Shown in pieces: positions 46,401-59,200 of a DNA stretch of 64,000 nt (its first letter is position 1; each line of letters starts with the position of its first letter). Position numbers and translations under genes: made by a program. The stretch is taken from contig NC_081547.1 in the NCBI RefSeq assembly GCF_901000735.1, positions 20,336,838 to 20,400,837 on the forward strand. Reading direction: 5' to 3'. This DNA is from Corylus avellana. Taxonomy: Eukaryota; Streptophyta; Magnoliopsida; Fagales; Betulaceae. Under the pieces are notes generated by a model that was not told the DNA's origin, searched no databases, and saw only the letters and a program-made list of their open reading frames with translations.

Positions 46401-49400
46401 TTTTATGGCTTCCACCCAGTCTTAATGATCTTCCTCCATTTTTGCCTCAATTTCTAGCCCCACCTCACCTACCAATACCAATCACTATATCACTCTTAAA
46501 TTGTCCAGCGACAATTATACGCTCTAGCAGTATTTGATGACCTCATACCTTGAATGACATAATCTCTTCGGGTACATTGATGGCACCACTCCTTGTCCAC
46601 CAAAATTTTTTCCCTCTCCCCGCCCATCTTCATCTGCAACCCCTGTCTCACCTATCTTAATTCCCAATCTTGAATACCAAGTCTAGTATCGCCAAGACAA
46701 ACTCATCCTAAGTGTCATCATCTCCACACTCTCAAAAGTCATTCTTGCCCATGCAGTTGGTCTCCACACATCTCGTGATGTCTGGAACACCTTGGAAAGA
46801 ATGTTTTCCTCTCAGTCGAAGTCACACATCGTGCATACTTGCTATCAGCTTGCTACCCTCAAGAAGGGTGCCTTATCTATAGCTAACTATGTTCAAAGGC
46901 ACACACCTTAGCCACCATTGATGAGCCCTTCAAGGAGTCCGAAATTGTCTCCCACATCCTAGTAGGGTTGGGCAAAGATTATGATCCTTTGGTGATATCC
47001 ATTACCACCCAGGTCAATCCCATCTCTATGGATGATCTCTATGGGCATTTATTGAGCCATAAGCAGAGAATTGAAACTCACAACTTTGCTCCAAATCTCT
47101 CATCTTCATGTGTTAACATGGCTCAATGTCGCACCTTCTCCTCCACCAACAATACACGTGGTTCCTACAATCCATGAGGATCCTCTTTTGCAGGTCATGG
47201 CCGAGGGTGTGGAAGAGGACGTTCTCCTCATCAGAACCACTTCTCAAACTCCAATTCCAACAATTAGCCTGTGTGTCAGATTTGTGGTAAGCTTGGTCAT
47301 TTAGCTGTAAAATGTTACAACAAATTTGATCATGCTTTTCAAGGTGAATCTCAGGGTCCAGCTGCTTATTACACTGCCCCACATGTGGCCTATGATCCCT
47401 CATGGTATCATGATATGGGTAGTACCCATCATCTACCCAGTGATATCTCCATTCTCAATCTGCGGGTAGAGGAATACACTGGTAATGATCAGATACGGGT
47501 TGGCAACAGAGAAGGTTTGTGAATTTCCTACATTGGACTTGCTTCCCTTCTTTCACACAATCAAAATTTTTCTTTGCAAAATTTACTTCATGTTCCACAA
47601 ATTCAGAAAAATTTACTCTGTCAACAAGTTTACTCGTGATAATAATGTGTTTATAGAATTTCACCCTACGTGTTTCCTTGTTACGGATCTCAAAACACGG
47701 AAATTGCTACTCCACAGCCCGAGTAGAAGTGGTCTCTATTCATGGCCCTCTCATGTGCCTCGCACTCGCTCTTCGTAGTGAATGTGTGTCTCTCAATAAA
47801 TGGCACTCTCAGTTGGGTCATCCTGCTCTTTATGTTGTTCGTTATTTCTCTCCTCTCACAAGTTTCCAGTCACGTCCAATAAAGCAACATCTATTTGTTC
47901 TTCATGTCAACAAGGAAAGCTACACAAGTTTCACTTTCCTATTACTTTGTCTATTTCTAGAGGTCCCTTGGACCTCCTCTTTCACTCGGTTTAAACTTTT
48001 GGTAGAAAAATTCTTTAATTATGCCATTAAACCTATCCAAACCGATGAGGGAGGGGAGTTCATTGCTGTGCAAAAATTTCTTTCTTCTAATGGTATGTCT
48101 TATCACCAAACAGGCCTTGATACACATCATTAAAATGGAAGTGTGGAGAGAAAGCTCCACCATATCGTTGATACCGGCCTTGCTCTTCTTACTCACTCCC
48201 ATGTCCCTTTCCAATATTGGGATAATGCGTTTGATACTGCAAGTTACTTGATTAATAGATTACCTTTATCCATCAATCCCTCTAAGTCTCCCTTTGAATT
48301 GCTTTTTCAAAAATTTGTTGATTTTAATCTTCTCAAGGTCTTTGGCTATGAGTGTTGGCCTTACCTTAGGACCTACAATACTCACAAATATCCTTTTGAT
48401 CTATCTCTTGTGTTTTTCTTAGATATAGCAAACCTCATGTGGATTACAAATGCCTTCACATTGCAACCGGTCATGTTTACATCTCGGGTCATGTGATATT
48501 TAACGAAAAAAAAATTCTCATTTTTTACCCCTTTTATTTCAACCCCACTTCTACTACCCCTCGTGTTGTGCTTCCCCTCATTTTATGGTTGGCCACGTCT
48601 CCCACCTCTGCTCCACAAAATTTTAATGCCTTTGACTCTTCTATCTCTGCCCCATGTCCCACTGTAGCTCCACAAAATTCTAGTGCATCGCACCCCCCAT
48701 CAAATGCCTTAAGTCCTCTAATGTCTAACCCTGCTTCGTCCCCTACGTCACCTCTTCCTATCTCTCCAGTGTCGTCTCCTGAGTCCTCTAATACATCATC
48801 CAATTCTCTTGCACCCACTGCACGTACTCACCACATGGTGACTCGTGCTCAAAACAACATCCATCAACTGAAGTAGTTCTGTGATGGTACAATTCGCTAT
48901 CATTTGCCCAATGTCTTCTCTGCCTCTTTGATCATTGATGATGCTAAGCCCACCACATATACACAAGCAGCTAAGAATTCTAAGTGGAGGGCTGCCATGG
49001 CTAAGGAATTCAATGCCTTCATCAAGACAAAAACGTGGACTCTTGTTCCTAAAACTCCCTCAACGAACATTGTTGGTGCTAAGTGGGTTTTTCGCATCAA
49101 ACATAAGGTCGGGGGCAGTATTGAATGCTACAAAGCTCGTTTGGTTGCAAAGGGCTTTTATCAACAAGAAGGTGTTGATTATTTTGAGACATATTGTCCT
49201 GTTGTGAAACCCATGTACTATTCGAACTGTGCTCTCTTTGGCTGTTTCTGCAAGTTATTGCATAAAGCAAGTTGATGTGAGTAATGCATTTTTCCATGGT
49301 CATCTGCAAGAGACAGTTTATATGAATCAGCCCCCTGGTTTTGTCAATCCTAAGCATCCTAATGTCTTTTTTTTTTCAAAAAAAAAGTCTTATATGGGCT

Positions 49401-50009
49401 TAAACAATCTCCCTGAGCTTGGTATCATAGGCTGAGCTCTTGTCTTTTAAAGTTGAGATGTTCAAAATCTGATAACTCCCTATTCATTTTTCAATCTGCT
49501 TCAGTCTCTATTTTGGCTCTTGTGTACATGGACGATTTAATATTCACTGGGTCAAGTTTGGATGCTATTGATGACCTCATTGATACTCTCTCACATCACT
49601 TTTCAATGAAGGAGTTAGGAGAACTCAATTTTTTTCTTGGCATCTCTGTTGCCCGTGTATCTGCTGGCCTCCATTTGTCCCAATCAAGATATATAATTGA
49701 TTTGTTAGCTCGCACAAAAATGTAACATACCAAACCTATCACTTCCCACATGGCAGCAAACACATCCCTCGGCCAATTTTTAGGATCTACCTTCAGTGAT
49801 GTCACACTTTACCGTAGCATAGTTGGAGCCTTACAGTATCTCTTTCTCACACGCCTGTACATTGCCTTTGCAGTCAATAAAGTTTCTCAATTTATGCATG
49901 CTCCATGTGATGTTCATTGGGTTACTGTCAAAAGGATTATGAGATACTTAAAATCCACCATTGCTCATGGGCTATTAATCAAAAAGTGTTCCTCCCAACA
50001 ATTATTTGC
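46401..50009 (+). pseudogene. Ty1/copia retrotransposon gag-pol, decayed and cut by gap
   Basis: Domains occur in copia order on one strand but in shifting frames with stops. Gag lies at about 46420-47180 (TLERMFSSQSKSH near 46790). The zinc knuckle CQICGKLGHLAVKC is at 47274. The protease remnant WYHDMGSTHHLPSD is near 47400 and has lost the usual DSG-type triad. Integrase shows WHSQLGHP near 47800 with CSSCQQGK near 47915, then QTDEGGEF near 48040 and a zone reaching 48490. A Ser/Pro-rich linker follows. Reverse transcriptase shows KWRAAMAKEFNAF near 48980, KARLVAKGF near 49130 and LVYMDDLIF near 49520, continuing with YRSIVGALQYL and VTVKRIMRYLKST. RNase H and the 3' LTR are missing beyond the gap. 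Dead element. Confidence 0.9.
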
Positions 50010-50109
50010 NNNNNNNNNNNNNNNNNNNNNNNNNNNNNNNNNNNNNNNNNNNNNNNNNNNNNNNNNNNNNNNNNNNNNNNNNNNNNNNNNNNNNNNNNNN
50101 NNNNNNNNN
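50010..50109. other. Assembly gap, 100 N
   Basis: Exactly 100 N between contigs F and G. Confidence 0.99.
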
Positions 50110-53100
50110 TTTTAATGAATACAAAAAAATAAAGTTGAACAAAAATATAACAAACCGGATAAGTGAATAATTCAACAAAAATTTTCATTATGTTCTAGAA
50201 CATATAAATAGAACTTACAATTTGTTTTGTCATGACTAACACTAATTCAATTGTCCTCGACGAGTCTTCATACCTTGGAATCGCTGCATAATCTCTTCAT
50301 TACTGATGGTCTTGAATATGTCTTTCTCAATGTACGTAATCAAACAATCATTCATCCATTGATCTCCCATTCGGTTACGTAAACGATTTTTAACAATATT
50401 CATTGCTGAAAATGCTCTCTCAACAGTTGCTGTTGCAACTGGCAAAATCAATGCCAATGTCACCAATGAATAAACCAAGGGATATACGACATCCTTTTTC
50501 GTCTCTACCAATTTCTCAGCAAGTTGTCCAATCCCTTTGAGTGTTGCAAATTCATCACTAGAACGCATGTCAAAGATATATGTTTCAAGTTGGTTGTCTA
50601 AAGTAATAAGTTGAACTGCTGAAAAATCATTCGGATATAATTGAGCAAGACGAAGCAATTTCTCTTTGTTAAAAGACGCAAACAAGTCATCTGGACTCAA
50701 GCACGAAACACAGAGTAATAATTCGGAACTTGCCTCATTAAAGCGACTGTTAAGTTCTTGGAGTTGCATGTCTATAACAGTATAATAAAGCTCCACACGG
50801 TAATGATGTAAATTTTTCATGCCTTGAGTTTTTCGTCGTTATCGAGGTTGGTAAAGCTCATCCATATTGGGGACAACAATATTGTTTTTTGCACAAAACT
50901 TAGTAACTTCTTCAAATAAGGAATTCCACCCATCTTCTCTTATAGCCTGTAAGCGCAGCTTTGAAATTTTAACTAACTTCATTGCATTCACAATATCTTG
51001 ATCTTTTCGTTGTAGTGCTTGAGATAACTCATTTGTAATCCCCAAAACATTTTTCATCAAATGTAAATTGAAAGCAAAGTCAAACGTCTTGAGTGATTGA
51101 CTTAGTATATTTGCTTCTGCTCTCTGTTCAGAATTTAAACCATCTTCAACAATGTCTTCAACCGTATCGATAACAGAAGAAAACATGGCAATAAGACTAA
51201 CAATTGCACCATAATGAGAACTCCAACGCGTATCACCATGTCTCTTTAAGTTCATTTCTTGATTCAAGCCACGACCAGTTGACATTTCATTATTTTGTAG
51301 TGCTTCTATTACTTCAGCAGTTCGTTTTTCACGAAGTATGTCACGACGTTTGCATGATGCTCCAACAACATTAAAAATACTATTGGCCAAACTAAAAAAA
51401 GTTGCAATTTGAATGTGATTTTTGGCAACAGCAACTAAAGTGAGTTGAAGCTGATGTGCAAAGCAATGAACATAATAAGCAGACGAATTGTCATTCAAAA
51501 TTAGAGTTTTAAGTCCATTCAACTCACCTCGCATATTGCTAGCTCCATCGTATCCTTGTCCTCGCAATCTGCTAATACTTAAATTATGCCTGCTAAGCAC
51601 TGAATCAATTGTCTTCTTCAATTCTACAGCTGTGGTATTGCGAACATGTGTAATGCCTAAAAAACGTTCAATCACATGGCCCCGCTTATCTACATAACGC
51701 AACACAATTGCCAATTGTTCTTTAACGGATATATCACGAGATTCATCAACTAGGATAGCAAATGGCGAATCTCCAAGATCTTTAAGAATAGCATCTAGAG
51801 TTTCACTTGCTGCTGCATTTGCTATATCTCTTTGAATATGTGGTGCAATCATTTGATGATTTTCAGGAGCATTATCTAAGACCACCTTATCAATCTCTTC
51901 ATTGTGTTTAGCAAGAAACCGCAACAATTCAAGAAAATTTCCTTGATTATTTGAACCTTTAGATTCATCATGGCCACGAAATGCTAATCCTTGTTGTTGT
52001 AAAAAGCGAACACAATCAACTGATGCATTCAAACGAGTCCTATATAACATTTTCTGCTGATCTGATTGCTTGTCAAAAACTGTTATGATGCTTTGTTTAT
52101 GGTTTAACAAAGCTTCACATCTTTGTCGAGCTTGATTATGTGCACTATTGTGAGCCCCCACATGACATTCAAGCCTCTCTTTCTTTTTCCAATTACTAAA
52201 CCCTTCAGTAACAAACGAATCTCCCCCTCCTTGATTTCCAAAGTCCGGTTTGAATAGATAACAGTATAAGCAATATGCACCATCTTTTTCTATACTGTAC
52301 TCCAACCATTTATATTCTTTGAACCATGCTGGATTAAAACGACGCATTGTATTTCCAATTTTTCTTTTTGGAAAATCATGGTCAAGGGGTTGACAAGCTC
52401 CTATTTGTAGATATGCTCTTCGGATTCGGTCTCTATCACTAGGATGATAATCGCATATTTTTTTCCTGAAGTAAGGATCTCCGGGTAGATTTGCTAAATC
52501 TACTTCAACACGAGGTCGTTTAGAATTTGATTGGAGGTCAATAGCATCGTTGTTTTTCTCCATAATCTCAGGCAACTACAATTATATATTTATACAATTA
52601 AAATATGACACAAAAACTATATAAATTCATAAATAATTAAATATAAAAACAATTAGCAAGAATAGGTTGAATAGCAATATAAATATTAAGACAATTCATT
52701 CAAAAGAACAATCTAAATCTAAATCTAAAAATTTAATTACATATTTACATACCTCAAATTTTCGTTAAAGTTATTATCAAGAATAGGTTGAAATGTTGAA
52801 TCCTGAATAACAACATAAATATTAAAACAATTAATTTAAAAGAACAATTTAATTATAAACTAAAAAAATTAATTACATATTTACATAATTACATACCTAA
52901 AGAAAATTGAGGCCAATAGAATCTTAGAAACAACTCAAACAAACACAAGTTTTGCCCACTGCCCACTGCCTAATCGCCCTTCCATATTTGTCTCTTTGGA
53001 AAAAAAAAATTTTGAACCTTTTGGAATTGAAATTGGTGTCTGGCAAAATTCCGAAAGGAGACCTCAACTGAACCCTTAAGGAGAGACTGGAGAGTTATAT

Positions 53101-53853
53101 GGGACGGGTAGTTCTTGACACACACGCAAAAAACAAAAATTTTCAAAGTTTAATGTAAAATGACGGTTAAGCCCCTCAAGTCAAAAATAATAAAACACTT
53201 TTCATTTTACATTAAACTAACTTGAGGGGCATAACCGTCATTTTATATTAAACTTTGAAAATGCTTTTTTTTCTTAGCGTGTCAATTACTCCTGCAGAAC
53301 TCACCATCATTCTGAAGAGTTGAAGGTCCTGCGCTGCTCGAGGTAAACACTGCAATGCATTAATTGGTATGTTGACTTGGGGTTGGCCTTGTATCTTTTC
53401 AAAGCTCTTTGTTTTTTTTTTTTTTTTATCTCTTTTGTTCTCTGTTGTAAACTGTGACTTCCAGCCTCCCTTTCTGCTGTCCCCAATCCCCACGCACTAA
53501 CACTAAAACACTCACAATTAGAATAAAAAAAAAAAACTAATATTCTCACAAAAGAAAAACGCATCGTTTAGTTAGTTAAAGTACTATTCATTGTCTTCTT
53601 CCTTTCATTTGTCTGCAAGACTAAGTTTCTAATTTTTTTTTTTTCAAATTTCAATTTACTAAAGGGCATAATATATGGTTGAAGCATGAGAGAGGAGCAT
53701 AATCATGGCTTTGGAGGCATAATCATAATATAAAAAAAAAAAATAAATAAAAAAAATAAAAAAATAAAAATTCCATAGTAAGGACTAAGGAGAATTTTTA
53801 GGGGGTTGAATGGGGCATATGCCCCCAGTCGACCCCCCCTAGATCCGCCCCTG
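50110..53853 (-). mobile_element. hAT transposon, 5' complete, 3' end cut by gap
   Basis: On the minus strand it starts CAGGGGCGGATCTAGG at 53853, with the flanking GCTAGGCC (53861-53854 read on the minus strand) identical to the duplication beside the other half at 45694-45701. Contig G begins inside the A-rich stretch close to the 3' end, so about 40 bases of that end are missing. It encodes the same transposase with one stop. A 5' leader with small exon-like pieces and a 'cttgaggggcttaaccgtcatttta' inverted pair at 53130-53250 precedes the coding region. Confidence 0.9.
50242..52563 (-). pseudogene. hAT transposase, nearly intact, one stop codon
   Basis: 774 codons from ATG at 52563, the same length as the copy at 43197-45518 with no net indel. 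Regions in order: TTF-type zinc finger (about 30-105), DUF4371-like segment with LVDESRDIS (Asp near 273) and GQGYDGASNMRG (335-346), CFAHQLQL, and the C-terminal hAT region with LPVATATVERAFSAMN. Only TAA at 50841-50839 (codon 575) interrupts it; the other copy has TCA. Apart from this stop the conserved residues look undamaged, so this copy was active recently or lies on a less decayed haplotype. Plant hAT proteins of this type use Asp and Glu residues for DNA cleavage. Confidence 0.9.
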
Positions 53854-55023
53854 GGCCTAGCCATCGTAAAAAAATCGCTTCTCTCTTATTTAGATAGAGA
53901 AACTCTCCTTTCTCTCTAAGATAGTTTTTCCGAATAATTATATAAGTTACTCTTGTGATCCTCTTGTATTACTTTAAAAATGGGGTGGCTTTTAAAATCA
54001 TAATTTGATTAAAATTCAATAATAATCAATCACAAGCCCAATTGTGATTTTGGAAGCCACATCATTCTTGGATTGAGTGACACACGAGGGACTTCTAGCG
54101 TTACGTAGTTTTTCCTCCTCCATGTGAGACATTCCTCCACCGCCGTCATGTTCTCCAAGGGAGGAGGGTTGAAATATTTCTTCCCCTCCCTCTTCCCTTC
54201 CCCCTTATCCTACCTCCATCCCTTCCTCCCAGTTCTTCACAATTTCTTTCTTCTCGTTTTGTTGTTGGCTTTCCTACCAAATCAGCACATTAAGGTTGTT
54301 TTTGCCTCCATCTTTTCTGCTCTTCTCCATCATCCCATGTAACCTTTTATGTACTTTATCAAGAAAAAAAAAAAAAAATTGGGTGGCCTTGAGTCAAGTC
54401 CATCGCAAGGCCTCAAAAACAAGGTAGGTAGTCTCACCACACTCAACCACATGTTGATTGTTCCCAAAAACTGATACATAGAAGCAATTTTTTCCTCAGA
54501 TTGCCTTCATCCCATTTCCATTCACTCGCCGCTACTCATAAACTATACAGAATTATTGCCGACCAAAAAGGAACAGAAGCAAAAGAAAATGATAAAAATA
54601 CTGCATGGCAGGTGGTAATTGTATGAAGGAATTGATGGCCATACCCAATCAAAAACCTCACCCGCGCGCACATGGCTTGCCCCATATAAGATCTCAAGGA
54701 GATCATTTTTTTAACATTTCTTTGATTGATTTTGCACATCTTGATTCTCATGTTTTTCCTGTTGATCACCACGAGCTCATGACCAGAAAACATACAGGAT
54801 TAAAATATTTTTAATTTGGATCATGATCGGATTCAACTGATACGAGGGTATTCTTGCCATTTGGTCTTCGAATCTTGGACCCCCAATCACGTTGTCATCA
54901 GAAGACATTATCAAAGCCAGCCATGTGCGCCGTGCACACTAGAATTCAACGTCGTTCTAGTCATTCGATCGGCTGACCATTTTTCATTAATTTACGAGAA
55001 ACAACATGTACAGTTTAAAATAA
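53854..55023. other. Intergenic or retroelement-derived, no gene seen
   Basis: Begins with the hAT target duplication. The stretch to about 54360 has LTR-like texture (pyrimidine-rich, 'ctctctaagatag' and a long C/T-rich part at 54170-54260), but no domain is visible. Open frames up to 85 codons are not recognisable. Confidence 0.4.
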
Positions 55024-55032
55024 TTATATAAT

Positions 55033-55801
55033 GGAAAAAATATAAAAAAAAAACCCTCTAAACTACCGGTCGTTTCCGTTTTAACCTCCTAATGTTCAAA
55101 AAGTGATAAAATAGCCCTCCAAATTACTAAACAGTTGCATTTTGGCCACTTCGTTAGTCATTACCGGTAAATAGGATGAAAAATGCAAAACTATGTCTTT
55201 TTTTAGGTTAAGTTACTAAAATGCCATTTTGAAAAAAAAAAAAATCAATTAAAAAAATGCCCCCCAAAAACGATGTCATTTTTGAGGAATTTTGGAAAGA
55301 AAAAAAAAAATCAATTTAAAAAATGCCCCCCAAAATGTCATGGTTTTGAGGAAAAAAAAAAATTTGTTGTTAGGCGGGCCACCCCTAACAATTGATTTTT
55401 TTTTTTTTCTCCCTCTAAATGACATCGTTTTGGGGGGCATTTTTTAAATTGATTTTTTTTTTTTCAAAATTCCTCAAAAACGACATTGTTTTTGGGGAGC
55501 ATTTTTTTAATTGATTTTTTTTTAAAAGGGCATTTCCCCCCCCCCCCCCTCAAAATGACATCGTTTTGGGGGGCATTTTTTAAATTGATTTTTTTTTTTT
55601 CTTTCAAAAAGGTATTTTAGTAACTTAATCTCAAAAAATGATGTTGTTTTGCATTTTCATCCAATTTGACTGAGTTAACTAACGGAGTAGCCAAATTGCA
55701 ATTTTTTGGTAGTTTGAGAAATACTTTATCACTTTTTGAATATTATGGGACTAAAATGTAAGCGACTAATAGTTTGAGGGGGCTAAAAATATATTTTACC
55801 C
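55033..55801. mobile_element. Mutator-type MITE with 9-bp duplication, upstream of DUF642 gene
   Basis: Flanked by identical TTATATAAT at 55024-55032 and 55802-55810. Arms are inverted copies: 'gttcaaaaagtgataaaatag' near 55095 versus 'tttatcactttttgaatatt' near 55724, and 'gttagtcattaccggtaaat' versus the reverse near 55670. The core 55255-55600 holds four nested inverted blocks of 'atgccccccaaaa' with 'gatgtcatttttgag'. Ends about 440 bases before the DUF642 start codon, so it may influence that promoter. Confidence 0.9.
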
Positions 55802-55810
55802 TTATATAAT

Positions 55811-56239
55811 TTAAAACACACAAATCTTGACAGCGATCCAACCGAGATGCGGAGATTTGCATGTGGTGTTGAATCGCTTGTCCTTAAACCTTCCCCAGAA
55901 AAGCCATTTCCGTTACAAAAAATTAAAGAGATACGTATTTCTTTACTATAAATTTATCGTCCTGAAACCATGCAAATTACGCTTCATTTAAAATATTTTA
56001 CGTGTCTTAATATTCACGTAACCCGAGAAATTCCAATTTCTGAACAATGGAAGTTATGCACTATATATATATATAATTTTCTATTTTGGAGTAATTGATG
56101 GTTTCGTAATCACACGGATAGTTCCAGTGGCATCCATGTGGTTTCCTTCAAACTCAGGGGCTTCCTCGTGGAATGTAACTCATAAAACCCTCTCCTCCCC
56201 GCTGTGATCTCGACGCAAATCTCTCTCTCTCTCTCTCCC
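55811..56239 (+). promoter_or_regulatory. Promoter and 5'UTR of the DUF642 gene
   Basis: A TATA-rich run (tatatatatataatttt) lies at 56063-56080, about 170 bases before the ATG. A (CT)n run at 56218-56237 lies directly before the ATG in the probable 5' untranslated region. Both features are common in plant genes; the transcription start is not known. Confidence 0.4.
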
Positions 56240-59200
56240 ATGACGAACAGGTTCACCGTGCTGTTTGTGGTACTCTGTGCCACCTTCCACGTCGCCATAT
56301 CCGTCACTGACGGTAAGCTCTGAAACTCTTTCCCTGTCGCAGTGCAATTCCGGTGGGGTTTATTATTCTTTTGGTAGTAAATTTGGCTACTTGTCTGTTC
56401 ATATATTCTTAGTTATATATAATGCATCTCGTTGTTGCTGGTACAATTCACTCTTCCATATATATATTGTTTAGTGTTACAAATTTTGTTCATGCATATG
56501 ATGGACCTTTAACCTTTTGATCGTGACCTCCATTAATCAAGCTTCCATAATCTTAAGATATGGTTTTCAGCCCCCCGTTAATTGTTTGTCGTTAAATGTA
56601 GCGCCGGCCTATAATGCTGACATGTCCGTTTCAATTAATCTTTATTTATTTTTTTTATTTTTTGGGTTAACAATGACCTTGTTTGATTCATTTCGGTAAA
56701 CAATTTCAATATTTTATTGCGTGCATATTTACTTTTGCACTTGAATTAAAGATTACATTAAGCTTTTTTAATTTTTTCTTTTCAAGAAAGAATTTTGTTG
56801 TAAGAAAATGAAAGAGAAAAAAAGATTAAAGAGACTTGCATGTTATTATATATATAAGCATCCTTGGCCACGTGAAAACCTGGTCAGTTTGCGCTGGCTA
56901 ACATGCCTTGCCATCTCTCTCGATCATCACATCTTTTAGGGAATCATATTTTAATTGTATGAAAAATCACTCCAATTAATTAATTAATTAATTAATTTCA
57001 GGTTTATTACGCAATGGGGACTTCAAGCAAGGCCCAAGGCCATCGGAACTAAACGGCACCGTAGTGAGGAGCCGCAACGCGATTCCCTGGTGGGAAATTT
57101 CAGGCTTGGTGGAGTACATAAAGCCGGGGCAGAAGCAAGGCGACATGCTGCTAGTGGTCCCGGAGGGCGCCCACGCGGTGAGGCTGGGCAATGAGGCATC
57201 GATAAAGCAGAAAGTGAAGGTGGAGAAGGGGAGGTTTCACTCAGTAACATTCACGGCAGCCCGGACTTGCGCGCAAGATGAGCGGTTGAACTTGTCGGTG
57301 AATCCCAACGTGGAGAAAAACGATTGGGGGATGTTGCCGATGCAAACATTGTATAGTAGCGATGGGTGGGATTCGTACGCGTGGGGGTTCCAAGCCGACT
57401 TTCCGGAAGTTGAGTTTGTGATCCATAACCCGGGTGTTGAGGAGGATGCTGCTTGCGGCCCACTTATTTATTCGGTTGCTCTCAAGCTTTTGAACCCTCC
57501 AAAACGTACCAAAGGTAAATCTCTCTCTCTCTCTCTCTCTCTCACGCGGGCATAATAAATCCCATTTATTATATCATGCTTGGGTCCTAAAAGTGAGATT
57601 GATTAGCTAATTAATGAGACGACGCCTTCCAATAATTAGGGCCTTAAGTCACACCATATGGGTGAATAATATGAATTTAGATCCCCTCTAATTACTCAAA
57701 ACAATGAGAATCTCATTTTTTAATATCTTAGCCGTCAAAAGCATCTAAGGGTCTAAAGTATGTTACGTTTCCACTAATATCAAAACCCAAAAACAAACAC
57801 AACTAATACATTTTATCAAATCTAAATTAAAAAAAAAATTAATTAATTAATTTTTTTTAAAAAAAAAAAACGAGGAGAAGCCACTCCATGGGCTCGCTGC
57901 CACTACTGCCCATACAATTATAAATAGTAATTGTACAATTATAATTTTTTTTTTTTTTTTTATAAAAAGTATGCCTTGTGATATGGGCTGTGGTGGCGGC
58001 GAGCTACCCTCTGGGTGGCTTCTCCACCTTATTTTTATTTTTTTTTTAAAGAAAAGAAATTAATTTTTTAATTCATATTTGATATAATCTGTTTGTTTTT
58101 AAGTTTTGATACCGGTGGAAACATGGCATACTTTAGACCCTTACATGCTTTTGATGACTAAGATCTCAAAAAATGAGATTCTCATTTTTCGAGTAATTGG
58201 AGGGAATTTGGATCTGAATAATATGCTTATTTTACATTTGCATCTCTACTATGTAGAGAGTGGATTTTAGTAATTGCCGGCCGATTAAAGTCAGGTAAAT
58301 TTTTTTTCCATAATAGCACATGGGTGGGCAGTTTTTTTTAACTAACCGCCTAGGCGCCCATAACATCAACTTTGCATTTTGGGTTTTTTTTTAAGAAAAT
58401 ATATATATGGGTTTGTTGTTTTTTTAAAATTTTTTATGATCCAATTTTAAAAAATAAGGGAGAGAGAAAATGAGGCATTAGGGTTTCGTTTTCTACTATT
58501 TTCTTTATACCAAACGACGTTGTTTTGAAATTAAAACCCGAGACAACGTTGTTTTAGGAGACAACTATTTTTTGTATGGATAGGCAAAGGTAGATATTGA
58601 TGAATGAGTATGATATCCGCCCACCAAAGATTAAGAGCTGAAATTCCGCTCGTAACCCATTTGGACGGGCAATACCACCTTGATGAGCACCCCTACTTCC
58701 ATTAATATCTTACATAATTAAATGCAATGCAAACTTTTATGTGCCTTATGGGCAAGGTTCTGATGCTAAATGGGCCAATTAGGCTAAAATTTGAAGGGAT
58801 AAAGTTTTCCTTCAAATTGGGTTGGAAGAATTTTCTTTAACCTAGTCTATAAAAGTGATATGTATCCCTTAAACATGTGAGATGCACATGTTTTTTTAAT
58901 AGTAGGGATAAAGTTGGAATAAATTTTATTAAAAACGTATATGCATCTCACATGTTATTAAAAAAAAAAAAAGACACATGTCACTTTTATAGATTAAGTT
59001 GAAAAAAATTCCTCTAACCCAATTTAAAGGAAAACAAAGTAGGTACTATTTTGTTCCACTTAGAGATATATCTGGCATAAAATTTCATAGGGTTCAAATT
59101 GTTTGTTTTGTTAATACGTTTGTTTGTATGATGCAGCTAATCTACTGAAAAATGGATATTTTGAAGAAGGTCCATATGTGATGCCCAATACATCGTGGGG

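Noticed and set aside
51488..51697. Plus-strand frame inside the hAT transposase
   Set aside because: Antisense shadow of a clear coding region.
57023..57463. Minus-strand frames inside DUF642 exon 2
   Set aside because: Antisense shadows; the plus-strand exon has conserved family motifs and splice sites.
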